Source of the DNA: Polyangium mundeleinium
Lineage (GTDB): Bacteria > Myxococcota_A > Polyangia > Polyangiales > Polyangiaceae
NCBI RefSeq assembly: GCF_028369105.1
Contig: NZ_JAQNDO010000001.1
Coordinates: 11,812,501 to 11,876,500, forward strand
Length of the DNA stretch: 64,000 nt
Direction: 5' to 3'
Shown here: piece after piece, positions 36,721 through 44,236 of the stretch
Numbering within the stretch: the stretch's first letter is position 1
Layout of the letters: every line of letters begins with the position of its first letter
Program-made: the position numbers and the translations under genes
The notes under the pieces: model-generated
What the model was told of the DNA's origin: nothing
What the model saw: the letters and a program-made list of their open reading frames with translations, nothing else
Databases searched by the model: none

Positions 36721-38409
36721 ATGTGGAACGACACAAATGACTCGAATGGAGGAGAAACGAATGGAGATTTACGACCTTCGCGTGGAGGGCCCGGTGGTGA
36801 ACGGGAAGCCGCACGAGCTGGAGATCGAGTACACGGCGCCCGAGGGAGACGTGATTACGCTCGAATTGTATCCCAGCTCGTTCCAGTTCAAGGAGAAGGA
36901 CGACAAGCTGGTCGACACGGTGAATGTGAAGCTGCCACCGTCGGGCGTACGGACGACCCACCGCGAGAAGGTGATTATCACCGGCAGCATTTCGAGCGTG
37001 ACGATCTTCGTGAGCACGAAGCCCCACATCAGGCGCACACGCACGTTCCAGCCCTCGTCCTGATCCTCGCCGCGGCGCTCGCGGGGGGCTGCTCGGACGA
37101 CGCCCCGCTCGTGACCACGCGTATGCGTGTCGACAAGCTCGACCTTGCGGCGGGATGTTATCGGCCCTGCGAGGGGTCGGCGACGGTCACCGAATACGAG
37201 GAGGGGCTCTGCCCCGACGGGAGCAAGGCGGCCTGCGGCTTCGAGGCCGGGCTCGGGCAATTGCGGGTCGTCGTCCCGGTCGAGGTGGACCTCGAGACGA
37301 AGGAGACGCTCGCTCCGCCGACGCTCACCCTCCTCGTCGACGACGAGCCGACGACGATCACGGACGGGCGGATCGTGGAGCATCCCCTCGGCAACAAAGC
37401 GGTGTTCTCGGCCGTCGTCGACGTGCCCACGCAACAGGCCGCCAGCTTCCTGCTCCAGTTCAAGGTGGTGGAGGGGTACGAGGCGGCGTCGACGAACTTC
37501 ACCATCGCCGCGCCCGCGCTCACGACGAATCTCCACGCGGGCGCATCCACGCTGCCCGCGGGCTTCGGCAATGTCTCCGTCGGGGTCCGCACGCCCGCCG
37601 GATTGCAGGGCGGGAAGCTCCGTCAATGGATCGGAGACGAGCCGCTGCAAGAGCTCGACATGGCCCCGAAGAGCACCGACCCGGGTTACTCCGAGTGGCA
37701 GGTCTCGGTCGCCACGCCCTCCAAGGTCGGCACCTGGAAGCTGCAAGCCTACGTGGGAGGCCACGCGGCCACGCCCGTCTCGGTGACGGTCGAGGACCCG
37801 AAGCACCACCTGGAAATCGTGGGCTGCGTCGACGATTCTTGCGAAAAGAGGGCCGGCGTCGGCAAGGCCGACGTCGAGGTGGAGACGCTCACGACCGTCC
37901 AGGAGGCGAGCCTGCTCCAGTGGATCGACGGCGTGCAGCAGCTCCCGGTCGCCTTCACGAAGGGGCCCATTATCGACGGCAAGCAGCGCTGGACGTTCAG
38001 CGCGAACACGCTGATCCAGGAAGGCGCGACCTGGCGCTTTCAGGCGGTGGCCGGCGGGTTCTCGTCGAATTCGCGAATCGTGACGATCGTGAGACCCGGC
38101 ATCGAGGTCGGCATCCTGCCCTGCACGCCGGGGCTTGCGTGCGCCCTCGAAAAGGGGAGCGAGGCCATCCTGGTGGTGACCGCGCCGCGCGACATCACGC
38201 CGGCCAAGGCCAGCGTCAAGGTGACCTTGAACGGCATCCCCGTCCCGAACATCGATTACCCGGTGAGCCTGGACGAGGTGATAGGCGACAAGCGCGTGGG
38301 GTATTTCACGACCACGGTGCCGGACGCTCCGGAGAAGGTCTGGCGGGCTCGCGCCGTGATCAACCAGAGCTCCTCGGACGCGAGCCAGCCAGTCGAAATC
38401 CTACCTTAA
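36721..38409 (+). CDS. lipoprotein with repeated Ig-like domains; start unresolved
   Basis: The supported product begins near 37042 with HVPALVLILAAALAGGC, a textbook lipoprotein signal core and lipobox. Four to five beta-sandwich units of about 90 residues follow (KLRQWIGDEPLQELDM, SLLQWIDGVQQLPVAF). The repeats TWKLQAYVGG and TWRFQAVAGG show the duplication, and paired Cys sit in DDSCEK and PCTPGLAC. No ATG, GTG or TTG lies in frame close before the signal. The only upstream start is ATG at 36721, which has an AGGGGA site but puts about 107 Arg-rich residues ahead of it, antiphase to the better-supported 36761 gene. A frameshift joining the two frames is likely. Confidence 0.7.
   Translation: MWNDTNDSNGGETNGDLRPSRGGPGGEREAARAGDRVHGARGRRDYARIVSQLVPVQGEGRQAGRHGECEAATVGRTDDPPREGDYHRQHFERDDLREHEAPHQAHTHVPALVLILAAALAGGCSDDAPLVTTRMRVDKLDLAAGCYRPCEGSATVTEYEEGLCPDGSKAACGFEAGLGQLRVVVPVEVDLETKETLAPPTLTLLVDDEPTTITDGRIVEHPLGNKAVFSAVVDVPTQQAASFLLQFKVVEGYEAASTNFTIAAPALTTNLHAGASTLPAGFGNVSVGVRTPAGLQGGKLRQWIGDEPLQELDMAPKSTDPGYSEWQVSVATPSKVGTWKLQAYVGGHAATPVSVTVEDPKHHLEIVGCVDDSCEKRAGVGKADVEVETLTTVQEASLLQWIDGVQQLPVAFTKGPIIDGKQRWTFSANTLIQEGATWRFQAVAGGFSSNSRIVTIVRPGIEVGILPCTPGLACALEKGSEAILVVTAPRDITPAKASVKVTLNGIPVPNIDYPVSLDEVIGDKRVGYFTTTVPDAPEKVWRARAVINQSSSDASQPVEILP
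36761..37063 (+). CDS. small beta-rich protein
   Basis: A 100-residue protein starting MEIYDLRVEGPVV behind GGAGGA. Alternating strands (ELEIEYTAPEGDVITLELYP, REKVIITGSISSVTIFVSTK) suggest a single beta-sandwich. The codon usage is strongly GC3-biased, supporting real coding. Its frame and that of the downstream lipoprotein overlap, with the lipoprotein signal peptide beginning inside its last codons. There is no signal peptide, so if it is exported it needs another route. It could be the upstream part of a frameshifted lipoprotein gene. Confidence 0.6.
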   Translation: MEIYDLRVEGPVVNGKPHELEIEYTAPEGDVITLELYPSSFQFKEKDDKLVDTVNVKLPPSGVRTTHREKVIITGSISSVTIFVSTKPHIRRTRTFQPSS

Positions 38410-38415
38410 ATGAAA

Positions 38416-38450
38416 GGGGGGCGAGCCCGACGCGTGGGCTCCCCTCCCCC
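38416..38450. terminator. bidirectional terminator-like hairpin
   Basis: Between the convergent genes ending at 38409 and 38457, GAGCCC (38423-38428) pairs with GGGCTC (38436-38441) over a 7-base loop. The stem is flanked by a G run before and a C run after that can extend the pairing. No T tract is obvious. Confidence 0.5.
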
Positions 38451-38456
38451 CATTCC

Positions 38457-39083
38457 TCACCCCTCCGCGCCGTCGTCCTCCGCCGCGCCGCTCGCGCGCA
38501 GGTGGATGCGCTTGTATTCTTTCGACGCCGGCCCGTGCGCGGCGCGCACCACGCGCTTGAAGGCGAGGTACTTCTCGTAGGCCGGACCGTAGGCCGCCGC
38601 GCGCGCTTGCTTGGCGTTCGCCAGGTCCTTGTTTGCGTCGATTGATTCGTTGATTTCCTTCACCACCTGCGGCGCGAGCTTGCCGAATTCGCCGTTCACG
38701 ATGTCGTCGGCCCAGGCGCTCCCCACGTGATCGTCGATCGCGTCGAGCAGGGCCTCGATGGCCGTCATCTTGTCGGTATCGGTCGGCTGCCTTTTCAGGG
38801 TATCGGGCACCCGGAGCGTCGGCACGTAGGCCAATGCGACGGCGCGCGCCTCGCGATAAGGTCGATCGATCGATTCGAGCGCGGCCGCCGCCTCCGTGCC
38901 CTCCTTGCCCGCGGCGCTCTCGCCCGCCACGACCGACTTGTGCGCGCCGAGGAACGCCGCGGCCGCCGCCTTCAAGACGTCCGCATACACGCGCGACACG
39001 ACCTGCCGCGCATCCGGAGCCACGCCGAGCTCCTCACTTCGCGTGAGCACCCGATGAAAGCGCTTGTAGTCGATCCCACTCAT
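38457..39083 (-). CDS. hypothetical helical protein
   Basis: A 208-residue soluble protein I do not recognise. It is predicted to be almost wholly helical and starts MSGIDYKRFHRVLTRSEEL behind GGGAG. Ala-rich helices (YADVLKAAAAAFLGAHKSV, AKQARAAAYGPAYEKYLAFK) alternate with short linkers, and the tail is acidic. No Cys, membrane segment or catalytic motif is visible. A 21-bp tandem repeat array begins about 220 bases upstream of its start and might belong to its control region. Confidence 0.7.
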   Translation of the reverse strand: MSGIDYKRFHRVLTRSEELGVAPDARQVVSRVYADVLKAAAAAFLGAHKSVVAGESAAGKEGTEAAAALESIDRPYREARAVALAYVPTLRVPDTLKRQPTDTDKMTAIEALLDAIDDHVGSAWADDIVNGEFGKLAPQVVKEINESIDANKDLANAKQARAAAYGPAYEKYLAFKRVVRAAHGPASKEYKRIHLRASGAAEDDGAEG

Positions 39084-39303
39084 CTCTCCCTGACCTCCCT
39101 GGCGCAGTGTACGCCCGTTTGGTGTGGACGGTAGCAGAAGGCTTGTGGGCGGGGGAGCAGAACCGTACGGCTGTACACGATCGATGAGGAGACGGGCCGG
39201 AGCGCGGGGCGGGGCTGCGCGAAGCGGGGCCGGGCGTGCGCGAGGAGAACGCGGCGGCGCGGAAACGAAAAGCTTTTCCGTGGGAAGCGGAGGCTCGGAC
39301 CCA

Positions 39304-39408
39304 AGGAGCGAATCGCTCGTCCGCAGGAGCGAATCGCTCGTCCGCGGGAGCGAATCGCTCTTCCGTGGGAGCGAATCGCTCGTCCGTGGGAGCGAGTCGC
39401 TCTTCCGT
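39304..39408. repeat. five 21-bp tandem repeats with an internal dyad
   Basis: Five consecutive 21-base units, each of the type RGGAGCGAATCGCTCKTCCGY, start at 39304, 39325, 39346, 39367 and 39388. Every unit contains the near-palindrome GAGCGA-A-TCGCTC (G in place of the central A in the last). The array sits in the 483-base gap 39084-39566, which otherwise holds nothing I can support. ORFs across it read simple heptapeptide repeats in either direction and are not convincing genes. Confidence 0.85.
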
Positions 39409-39566
39409 GGGAAGGTCGGCGTGTGATGTAGCTCGCTTCCCCCAACGTGCAGGAGGGAGCCGCGGGGAGACGAGGAGCGAGAGGCGGAGACGTTTGGAGC
39501 GCGGGGAGGTCGGTTTGGTTGGTTGCCTCAGGGGTGGTGGTGGAGCGGGGGCGAGGGCTCTCCGCT

Positions 39567-39875
39567 TCACTTCCCGAACGGCGGCCGCGTCGGCGTCGGG
39601 TTCGTTTCGGCGGTCTTGCACCGCTCGAAGTCGTACGGGTTGCCCTCGTTGCAGAAGATCAGGTTATCGAAGCAGCAGGCGGGGCAATAGAGCTCCTCGC
39701 CTCGTTCGATGCAGCCCTGATAGCACTTGTTGGTCGGCTCGTGACACTCTTCACGGACGCGGACGCGCCCCGCGTCGTTCGTTTTCGACGAATGCTTGCG
39801 CGGGGACTCCTCGCAAGCGGCGAGCAGCGCCAGGAGCCATGGGATCATCACGAGCGTGGTTCGATGCGTGTTCAT
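39567..39875 (-). CDS. small Cys-rich lipoprotein
   Basis: A 102-residue lipoprotein. The signal peptide TTLVMIPWLLALLAAC ends at a lipobox Cys, followed by a charged linker and a Cys-rich domain: ECHEPTNKCYQGCIERGEE, then CPACCFDNLIFC. The Cys spacing parallels the next gene's product (C-x6-C-x3-C ... CxxCC), so the two are probably paralogues stabilised by disulfides. It begins four bases after the stop of that neighbour. Confidence 0.7.
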   Translation of the reverse strand: MNTHRTTLVMIPWLLALLAACEESPRKHSSKTNDAGRVRVREECHEPTNKCYQGCIERGEELYCPACCFDNLIFCNEGNPYDFERCKTAETNPTPTRPPFGK

Positions 39876-39879
39876 GCCA

Positions 39880-40122
39880 CTAGTCTCCCTTGTCCGGGCA
39901 ACTGTAGAAGCTGTACCAACCGGCGTCGGAGCTGCAAGCAGTGGCGCTTTCGTTGCAACAATCCCTGCACGCGGAACCAGCGCCGGCTTTGGCACAACTG
40001 TTATGGCAGGCAAATGCCTTCCGCTCACAGGGTCCCATCGCAGGCGTGTCAGGGTCGTCCGAGCACCCACCCGCCACCATCACGACCCACCCCCAGAGCA
40101 CCAGCGCGCAAAACTTCCTCAT
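39880..40122 (-). CDS. small Cys-rich lipoprotein, paralogue of the next gene
   Basis: An 80-residue lipoprotein: MRKFCALVLWGWVVMVAGGC signal with lipobox Cys, then CERKAFACHNSCAKAGAGSACRDCC-like spacing and two more Cys. The ATG at 40122 follows a G run. Its 5' end overlaps the 3' part of the methyltransferase remnant by 74 bases in another frame. The disulfide-rich fold suggests an envelope or secreted role; nothing more specific can be said. Confidence 0.7.
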   Translation of the reverse strand: MRKFCALVLWGWVVMVAGGCSDDPDTPAMGPCERKAFACHNSCAKAGAGSACRDCCNESATACSSDAGWYSFYSCPDKGD

Positions 40123-40660
40123 GGCCCCCTGTATCCTCGCTCCCCTCACCGGCGCAAAATCTTGCCATCCCCCCTCGCCCCTTCTTTTTGCTCGCTCCCT
40201 TCCCTGCCTCGGCCATTGGCGCGGCGGCTTTTTCTTCGGCGGCGCGCTCCTGATTGAGGGCGAGGAGGCGGGCGAGGACCTCGTCGCGGACGTCGTCGGG
40301 GAAACGATAGCGCCAGGGCTTTTTCTTGCGGGCCTTTCCGGCGGTCTCCTCGTCGATCCCGTCGTCCTCGTCATCGAGGAGGAAGGTGCAGGTGGGCCGA
40401 AGGTCGGTCCAGCCGTAGGCGTCGAGGACGGCGCGGTCCATGGCGTCGTGGAGGTCGCGGAGTTTTTGGATCTCGGGGTCCTCTTCCTCGGGATCGTGGA
40501 ATCGGTTGTAGATGGCGGTGAGGCCCTGGTTGTTGCGGACCATCAGGGCGGCGCGATATTCGTAGGATTCGCGGCCGGCGGCTTCGAGGGCGGGATTTTG
40601 TTGCCAGTTCGGAGGGAAGGGGAAGGTTTCGCGAGGCGCTCTTCTCGATATGTACCACAC
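40049..40660 (-). pseudogene. C-terminal remnant of a DrmMI-type adenine methyltransferase
   Basis: An open frame from GTG at 40660 whose first ~150 residues look like the extreme C-terminus of Eco57I/DISARM-class adenine methyltransferases: RETFPFPPNW, ESYEYRAALMVRNNQGLTAIYNRFHDP, LHDAMDRAVLDAYGWTDL and RYRFPDDVRDEVLARLLALN. None of the catalytic parts (SAM-binding motif, NPPY) is present, so about 1,000 residues are missing at the 5' end. The last ~45 codons run over the neighbouring lipoprotein gene and are probably not original. It lies between drmD-like and drmC-like remnants on the same strand. Confidence 0.6.
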
Positions 40661-40701
40661 TCACAACAACCGCGGCGACGCCTGGCCAGCGGTACCGGCG
40701 G

Positions 40702-40944
40702 GTGACCGCACAAATGACTCCGCCATGCTCACGGATCCACTGGAGTCCCGTGGTTTGTATCACCTTGCGCAATGCTGTTCGTCGCAAGCATCTTGGTATC
40801 AGGCGCCTCTTGCCCGAGCGAGCTGCTGCGGAGGCAAAGAAGCTCGACCTCAACCTGGCACGAAAGCGCGCTCCGAGCTTCGATGCGTTCGCGAAGAGGC
40901 TGACCGAGGTCGTCGAGCGCCTCCAAAAAGCCTCCCCCGCCTGA
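40702..40944 (+). other. short open frame, possibly a gene fragment
   Basis: An 80-codon frame starting GTG. Its second half (RAAAEAKKLDLNLARKRAPS and FDAFAKRLTEVVERLQKA) reads like a genuine C-terminal helix pair, whereas the first part is not convincing. It lies between two gene remnants and may itself be the 3' end of a lost plus-strand gene. No family is recognised. Confidence 0.25.
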
Positions 40945-40945
40945 T

Positions 40946-41208
40946 CTACCCCGTCACCTTCGTAGAGGTGACGGAGTTCCAGCGGAGGCTGTCGAGGTAG
41001 GCGCCGAAGAGAGGGGCAGGACGTCGAGGGTCACGCCCGTGGCGTCGTCGTCGACACACGCGAGGCGGACGAGGATGTCCTCGACGAGCCAGCGGCGGCC
41101 ACGCACGCGGACGAACTGCCCGCGACCAGGGAGAAGGTCGGTGGTTTCCGTCGAAGGAGCGGGAGAAGAATGCAGGGGACACGCAGAGGGCGGCCGCCCC
41201 TCACGCAC
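40946..41208 (-). pseudogene. N-terminal remnant of a DrmD-like SNF2 helicase
   Basis: Two overlapping minus-strand frames hold pieces of the N-terminus of a DISARM DrmD-type helicase. Frame one reads LLPGRGQFVRVRGRRWLVED and VRLACVDDDATGVTLDVL. A shift near 41020 then gives PLFGAYLDSLRWNSVTSTK, which corresponds to the family's AAYLxTLRWNxVTxTD segment. Roughly 30 residues between these pieces are deleted, and the whole helicase domain after them is missing. It overlaps the 3' end of the Fur-family gene by eight bases. Confidence 0.55.
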
Positions 41209-41647
41209 ACCGATCGCACGTGCCGCGGAACTGGATCTCCAGCCCCTTCTTGCGCAGCGCCCGCGGGATGCCGCGCGCGGGCTTCACCTCGACGATCTCG
41301 TCGGGCAAGCACGCCACCTCGCCGCAACTGTTGCAGACGAAGTGCGGGTGCGTCCCGCTGTCGTGCTCGCCCCCTTCACGCACCAGCTCGAAACGCCAGA
41401 CGTGATCCCCCACGTCGGTGCGTCGCACGAGGCCGACCTCCGTGAGGTCGATCAGGTTGCGGTAGATCGTCGCGCGGTCCCAGCCCTCGGGCTGGAGCTC
41501 GGCGCACAGGTCGCCGTGGCTCACCGGCGTCTTCTGGGCGAGCAGCCGCCGGAGCACGGCCAGGCGGGGAGCCGTCGCGCGCAGGCCCTTGTTCCGGACG
41601 AGCGAGCGCAGCTCGTCGATGCTGGGAGGGTCCGTCGAGCGCGCCAT
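41201..41647 (-). CDS. Fur-family metalloregulator
   Basis: A 148-residue Fur/PerR/Zur-type repressor. The winged helix contains RATAPRLAVLRRLLAQKTPV and GWDRATIYRNLIDLTEVGLV. The dimerisation and metal domain has HPHFVCNSCGEVACLP and a second CxxC at the C-terminus (CDRCA), together a structural zinc site. Whether it senses Fe, Zn or peroxide cannot be settled. It is divergent from the DUF4139 lipoprotein gene across 233 bases. Confidence 0.93.
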   Translation of the reverse strand: MARSTDPPSIDELRSLVRNKGLRATAPRLAVLRRLLAQKTPVSHGDLCAELQPEGWDRATIYRNLIDLTEVGLVRRTDVGDHVWRFELVREGGEHDSGTHPHFVCNSCGEVACLPDEIVEVKPARGIPRALRKKGLEIQFRGTCDRCA

Positions 41648-41880
41648 GTCTGTTCCCTACCCCGACCACGGTCGGGTCGCAATGGGGACAGAGGAGAAGC
41701 CGCAACGCGGATGCTGTTGCAGATGTCCACCCTGTGTAAGGAGATGGCCCCACCGGCGTTCTTTCTGTCTCGAAGCAGCGGGACAAGGTTTACCATCTGC
41801 AGATCGTTGGGGCGGGTCGTTCGTCGAAGGGCCTTCGGCGCGCCGCGCCTTCTGCTGGCTCGCACGTAGAGGTCTTCCCG

Positions 41881-44151
41881 ATGAGAAAGATTCTGGCACC
41901 GATCGCGCTCCTCTGGCTTGCCGGATGCGCCAAGACGACGACCTTCGTCAAGAGCGACACCACGCTCGGCCGCGTCGTCGTCTACCGCAACGGCATCGCC
42001 TACTTCGAGCGCTACGCCGAGATCGACGGTGACTCGCTCCGGCTCAGCGTGCCGGGGGACAAGATCGACGATTTCTTGAAGTCGCTCACGGTCATCGACG
42101 CGACCACGGGCAAACCCGCGCCCGTCGCATACCCGACCTCCGGCTCGGCGTTCGTCGGACAAGAGAACAACCAGCAGAACAACCAGAACCAGCAGTACGG
42201 CGGTTCGAGCCTCGTCAACATGGAGATCCAGCTCCAGGGGCCGAAGCCGCACAAGCTCCTGCTCTCGTACGTGACCGAGGCCCCGTCGTGGAAGCCGAGC
42301 TACCGCGTCTCCGTCGGCAAGGACGGCAAGATGAAGGTCGAGGCGTGGGCCATCGTGGACAACACCTCAGGCGAGGACTGGAACAAGGTGAAGCTCGGCG
42401 TCGGGTCGAGCTCGGCGCTCTCGTTTCGCTTCGATCTGCGCTCGGTCCGCATGGTCCAGCGCGAAACTTTGCAGTCGAACGATCTCTTCGCGCAGGCGCC
42501 GCCCATGGGCGGCTCGACGTACGAAGGGGTGCCTGCGCTTCCGGGCGCAAAACCGGGCGGGGGCAAACGCGTGGTCGCGGAGCTCGACGACACGCGGCTC
42601 GCGAACGCGACGACCGTGGCGCGTGAAGAGCTGGAGCGCGCGCCCGTGGGCAAGGCCTCCGCGGCCGACAAGAAGAGCCACGGCGGCCCGACGACGGGCG
42701 CGCTCGGGGGCTTCGGCGGCGGAGGCGGCGGTACGCGCGCGCAGAGCGTACCGAAGCAAGAGCCAGCGCGCCGGCCAGCCCAGCCGTGGGCCGACGCCGC
42801 CGAGAACAAACCGAGGGACGACTCCGGCCTCGATCGGCTGGCCGCGCAGTACAAGAACTCGCGGCGGCAGGTGGTCGTGGAGGGGTATGCCGACGGGCGC
42901 GACGGCGACAAGTACGGCGCTTCGCTCGAACGAGCGAACCGCGCCCGCGAGCAGCTCATCCGCTCCGGGCTCGATCCCTCGCAGGTCGTGGCGGTGGGCA
43001 ACGGCATGCAAGCCGGCCGCTCGGGCGGCGTCCGGATCGTCGAGGCGCCGGAGGAGGCGCAACAAGGGCAGATGCAGAACACGGCGACGCTCGATCCGAA
43101 CGCGCCGGCGCCCGCGAGCGCCGAGCCGATCGGGACGTCGCACTTCGAGTCGCCCACGCCGATGACCGTGCCGCGCCTGACGAGCGCGATGGTGTCGATC
43201 CTGAGCACGGAGACCGAGGGCGGCTTCGTGTATTTCTACGATCCGGAGAGCGCGCGCGGAAACACGTCGTTCCCGTTCCGCGCGGTGCGCCTCAAGAACC
43301 CCACCGAGTCGGTGCTGGAGAGCGGGCCCGTGACCGTGTTCGGCGAGGGTCGGTTCATCGGCGAGGGCATGAGTGATCCGATCCCGGCGCGCTCGTTCGC
43401 GTTCGTGCCGTTCGCGCTCGATCGGCAGATCGTGGTGGAGCGCAAGGACGACACGCGCGACGCGATCGCCCGCATCCTCAGCGTGCAGCGCGGCGTGTTC
43501 TCCACGGAGGTCCGGCACACGCGCAAGAAGACGCTCGCCATGACGAACCGCCTTCAGGACAAGGCGACGGTGTACGTGCGGCACACGGTCTCGCCCGGGT
43601 TCAAGCTGTCGAAGGCGCCGCCGTCGCAGGAGCGGTTCGGCGAGTCGTACCTCTTCAAGATCGAGATCCCGGCGGGCGCGAAGGTCGAGGTCGACATCGA
43701 AGAGGAGACGCCGCTCTTCAAGAGCACCGACATCCGCAGCACGGTGGGGATGGAGATGGTGCGCGTGCACCTCTCCAGCGCGGCGGCGTCGGGGCCGTTG
43801 AAGGAGTCGGTCACGAAGCTGCTCGATCTCCAGAAGGAGATGGCGAACCTCGAACAGCGGATCACCACGTCACGCGAGCAGATGGCCGAATACCGGCAGC
43901 GCCTCGACGAGCTTCACGCGCAGATCGTGACGCTGAAGGTCGTGAAGAGCGGCGGGCCGCTCATGCAGAGCCTCGAAAAGAAGATGCAAGAGGTGAGCGA
44001 TCGGATCTCGAAGGCCACGATCGATCTCGTGGCGCTGCAGGAGAAGCTCATGCTCGCGCGCATCCGCTTCCAGGACGGCGTCTCCGAGCTCTCGCTGGAG
44101 AAGGAGACGGCGGGTACGGACGGGAAAGACAGTTCGACGACGAAGATCTAG
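41881..44151 (+). CDS. DUF4139 lipoprotein with embedded OmpA-like segment
   Basis: A 756-residue lipoprotein: MRKILAPIALLWLAGC signal and lipobox, then a DUF4139-type beta-rich region (TLGRVVVYRNGIAYFER, SYVTEAPSWKPSYRVSV, VEAWAIVDNTSGEDWNKVKL). A Gly-rich linker (residues ~265-290) leads to an unusual insertion resembling an OmpA C-terminal domain (VVVEGYADGRDGDKYGASLERANRAREQL). The second half of DUF4139 resumes, and the protein ends in a long coiled coil (residues ~640-735). The OmpA-like piece could contact peptidoglycan. Confidence 0.85.
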   Translation: MRKILAPIALLWLAGCAKTTTFVKSDTTLGRVVVYRNGIAYFERYAEIDGDSLRLSVPGDKIDDFLKSLTVIDATTGKPAPVAYPTSGSAFVGQENNQQNNQNQQYGGSSLVNMEIQLQGPKPHKLLLSYVTEAPSWKPSYRVSVGKDGKMKVEAWAIVDNTSGEDWNKVKLGVGSSSALSFRFDLRSVRMVQRETLQSNDLFAQAPPMGGSTYEGVPALPGAKPGGGKRVVAELDDTRLANATTVAREELERAPVGKASAADKKSHGGPTTGALGGFGGGGGGTRAQSVPKQEPARRPAQPWADAAENKPRDDSGLDRLAAQYKNSRRQVVVEGYADGRDGDKYGASLERANRAREQLIRSGLDPSQVVAVGNGMQAGRSGGVRIVEAPEEAQQGQMQNTATLDPNAPAPASAEPIGTSHFESPTPMTVPRLTSAMVSILSTETEGGFVYFYDPESARGNTSFPFRAVRLKNPTESVLESGPVTVFGEGRFIGEGMSDPIPARSFAFVPFALDRQIVVERKDDTRDAIARILSVQRGVFSTEVRHTRKKTLAMTNRLQDKATVYVRHTVSPGFKLSKAPPSQERFGESYLFKIEIPAGAKVEVDIEEETPLFKSTDIRSTVGMEMVRVHLSSAAASGPLKESVTKLLDLQKEMANLEQRITTSREQMAEYRQRLDELHAQIVTLKVVKSGGPLMQSLEKKMQEVSDRISKATIDLVALQEKLMLARIRFQDGVSELSLEKETAGTDGKDSSTTKI

Positions 44152-44236
44152 CGCCGCCAGGCGCGAAGCCATCTTTACACCCTCTCCCGGAGGGCTGTAC
44201 GCTCGCCCCTGACTTGCAACCAGGGACGGTGCACGG

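Noticed and set aside
39304-39408. Possible CRISPR array at the 21-bp repeats
   Set aside because: The repeats are directly adjacent with no unique spacers, and no cas genes are present.
39124-39426. Open frame across the 21-bp repeats encoding RSESLVR-type heptads
   Set aside because: Open frames also exist on the other strand simply because 21 is a multiple of three; there is no ribosome site or flanking domain.
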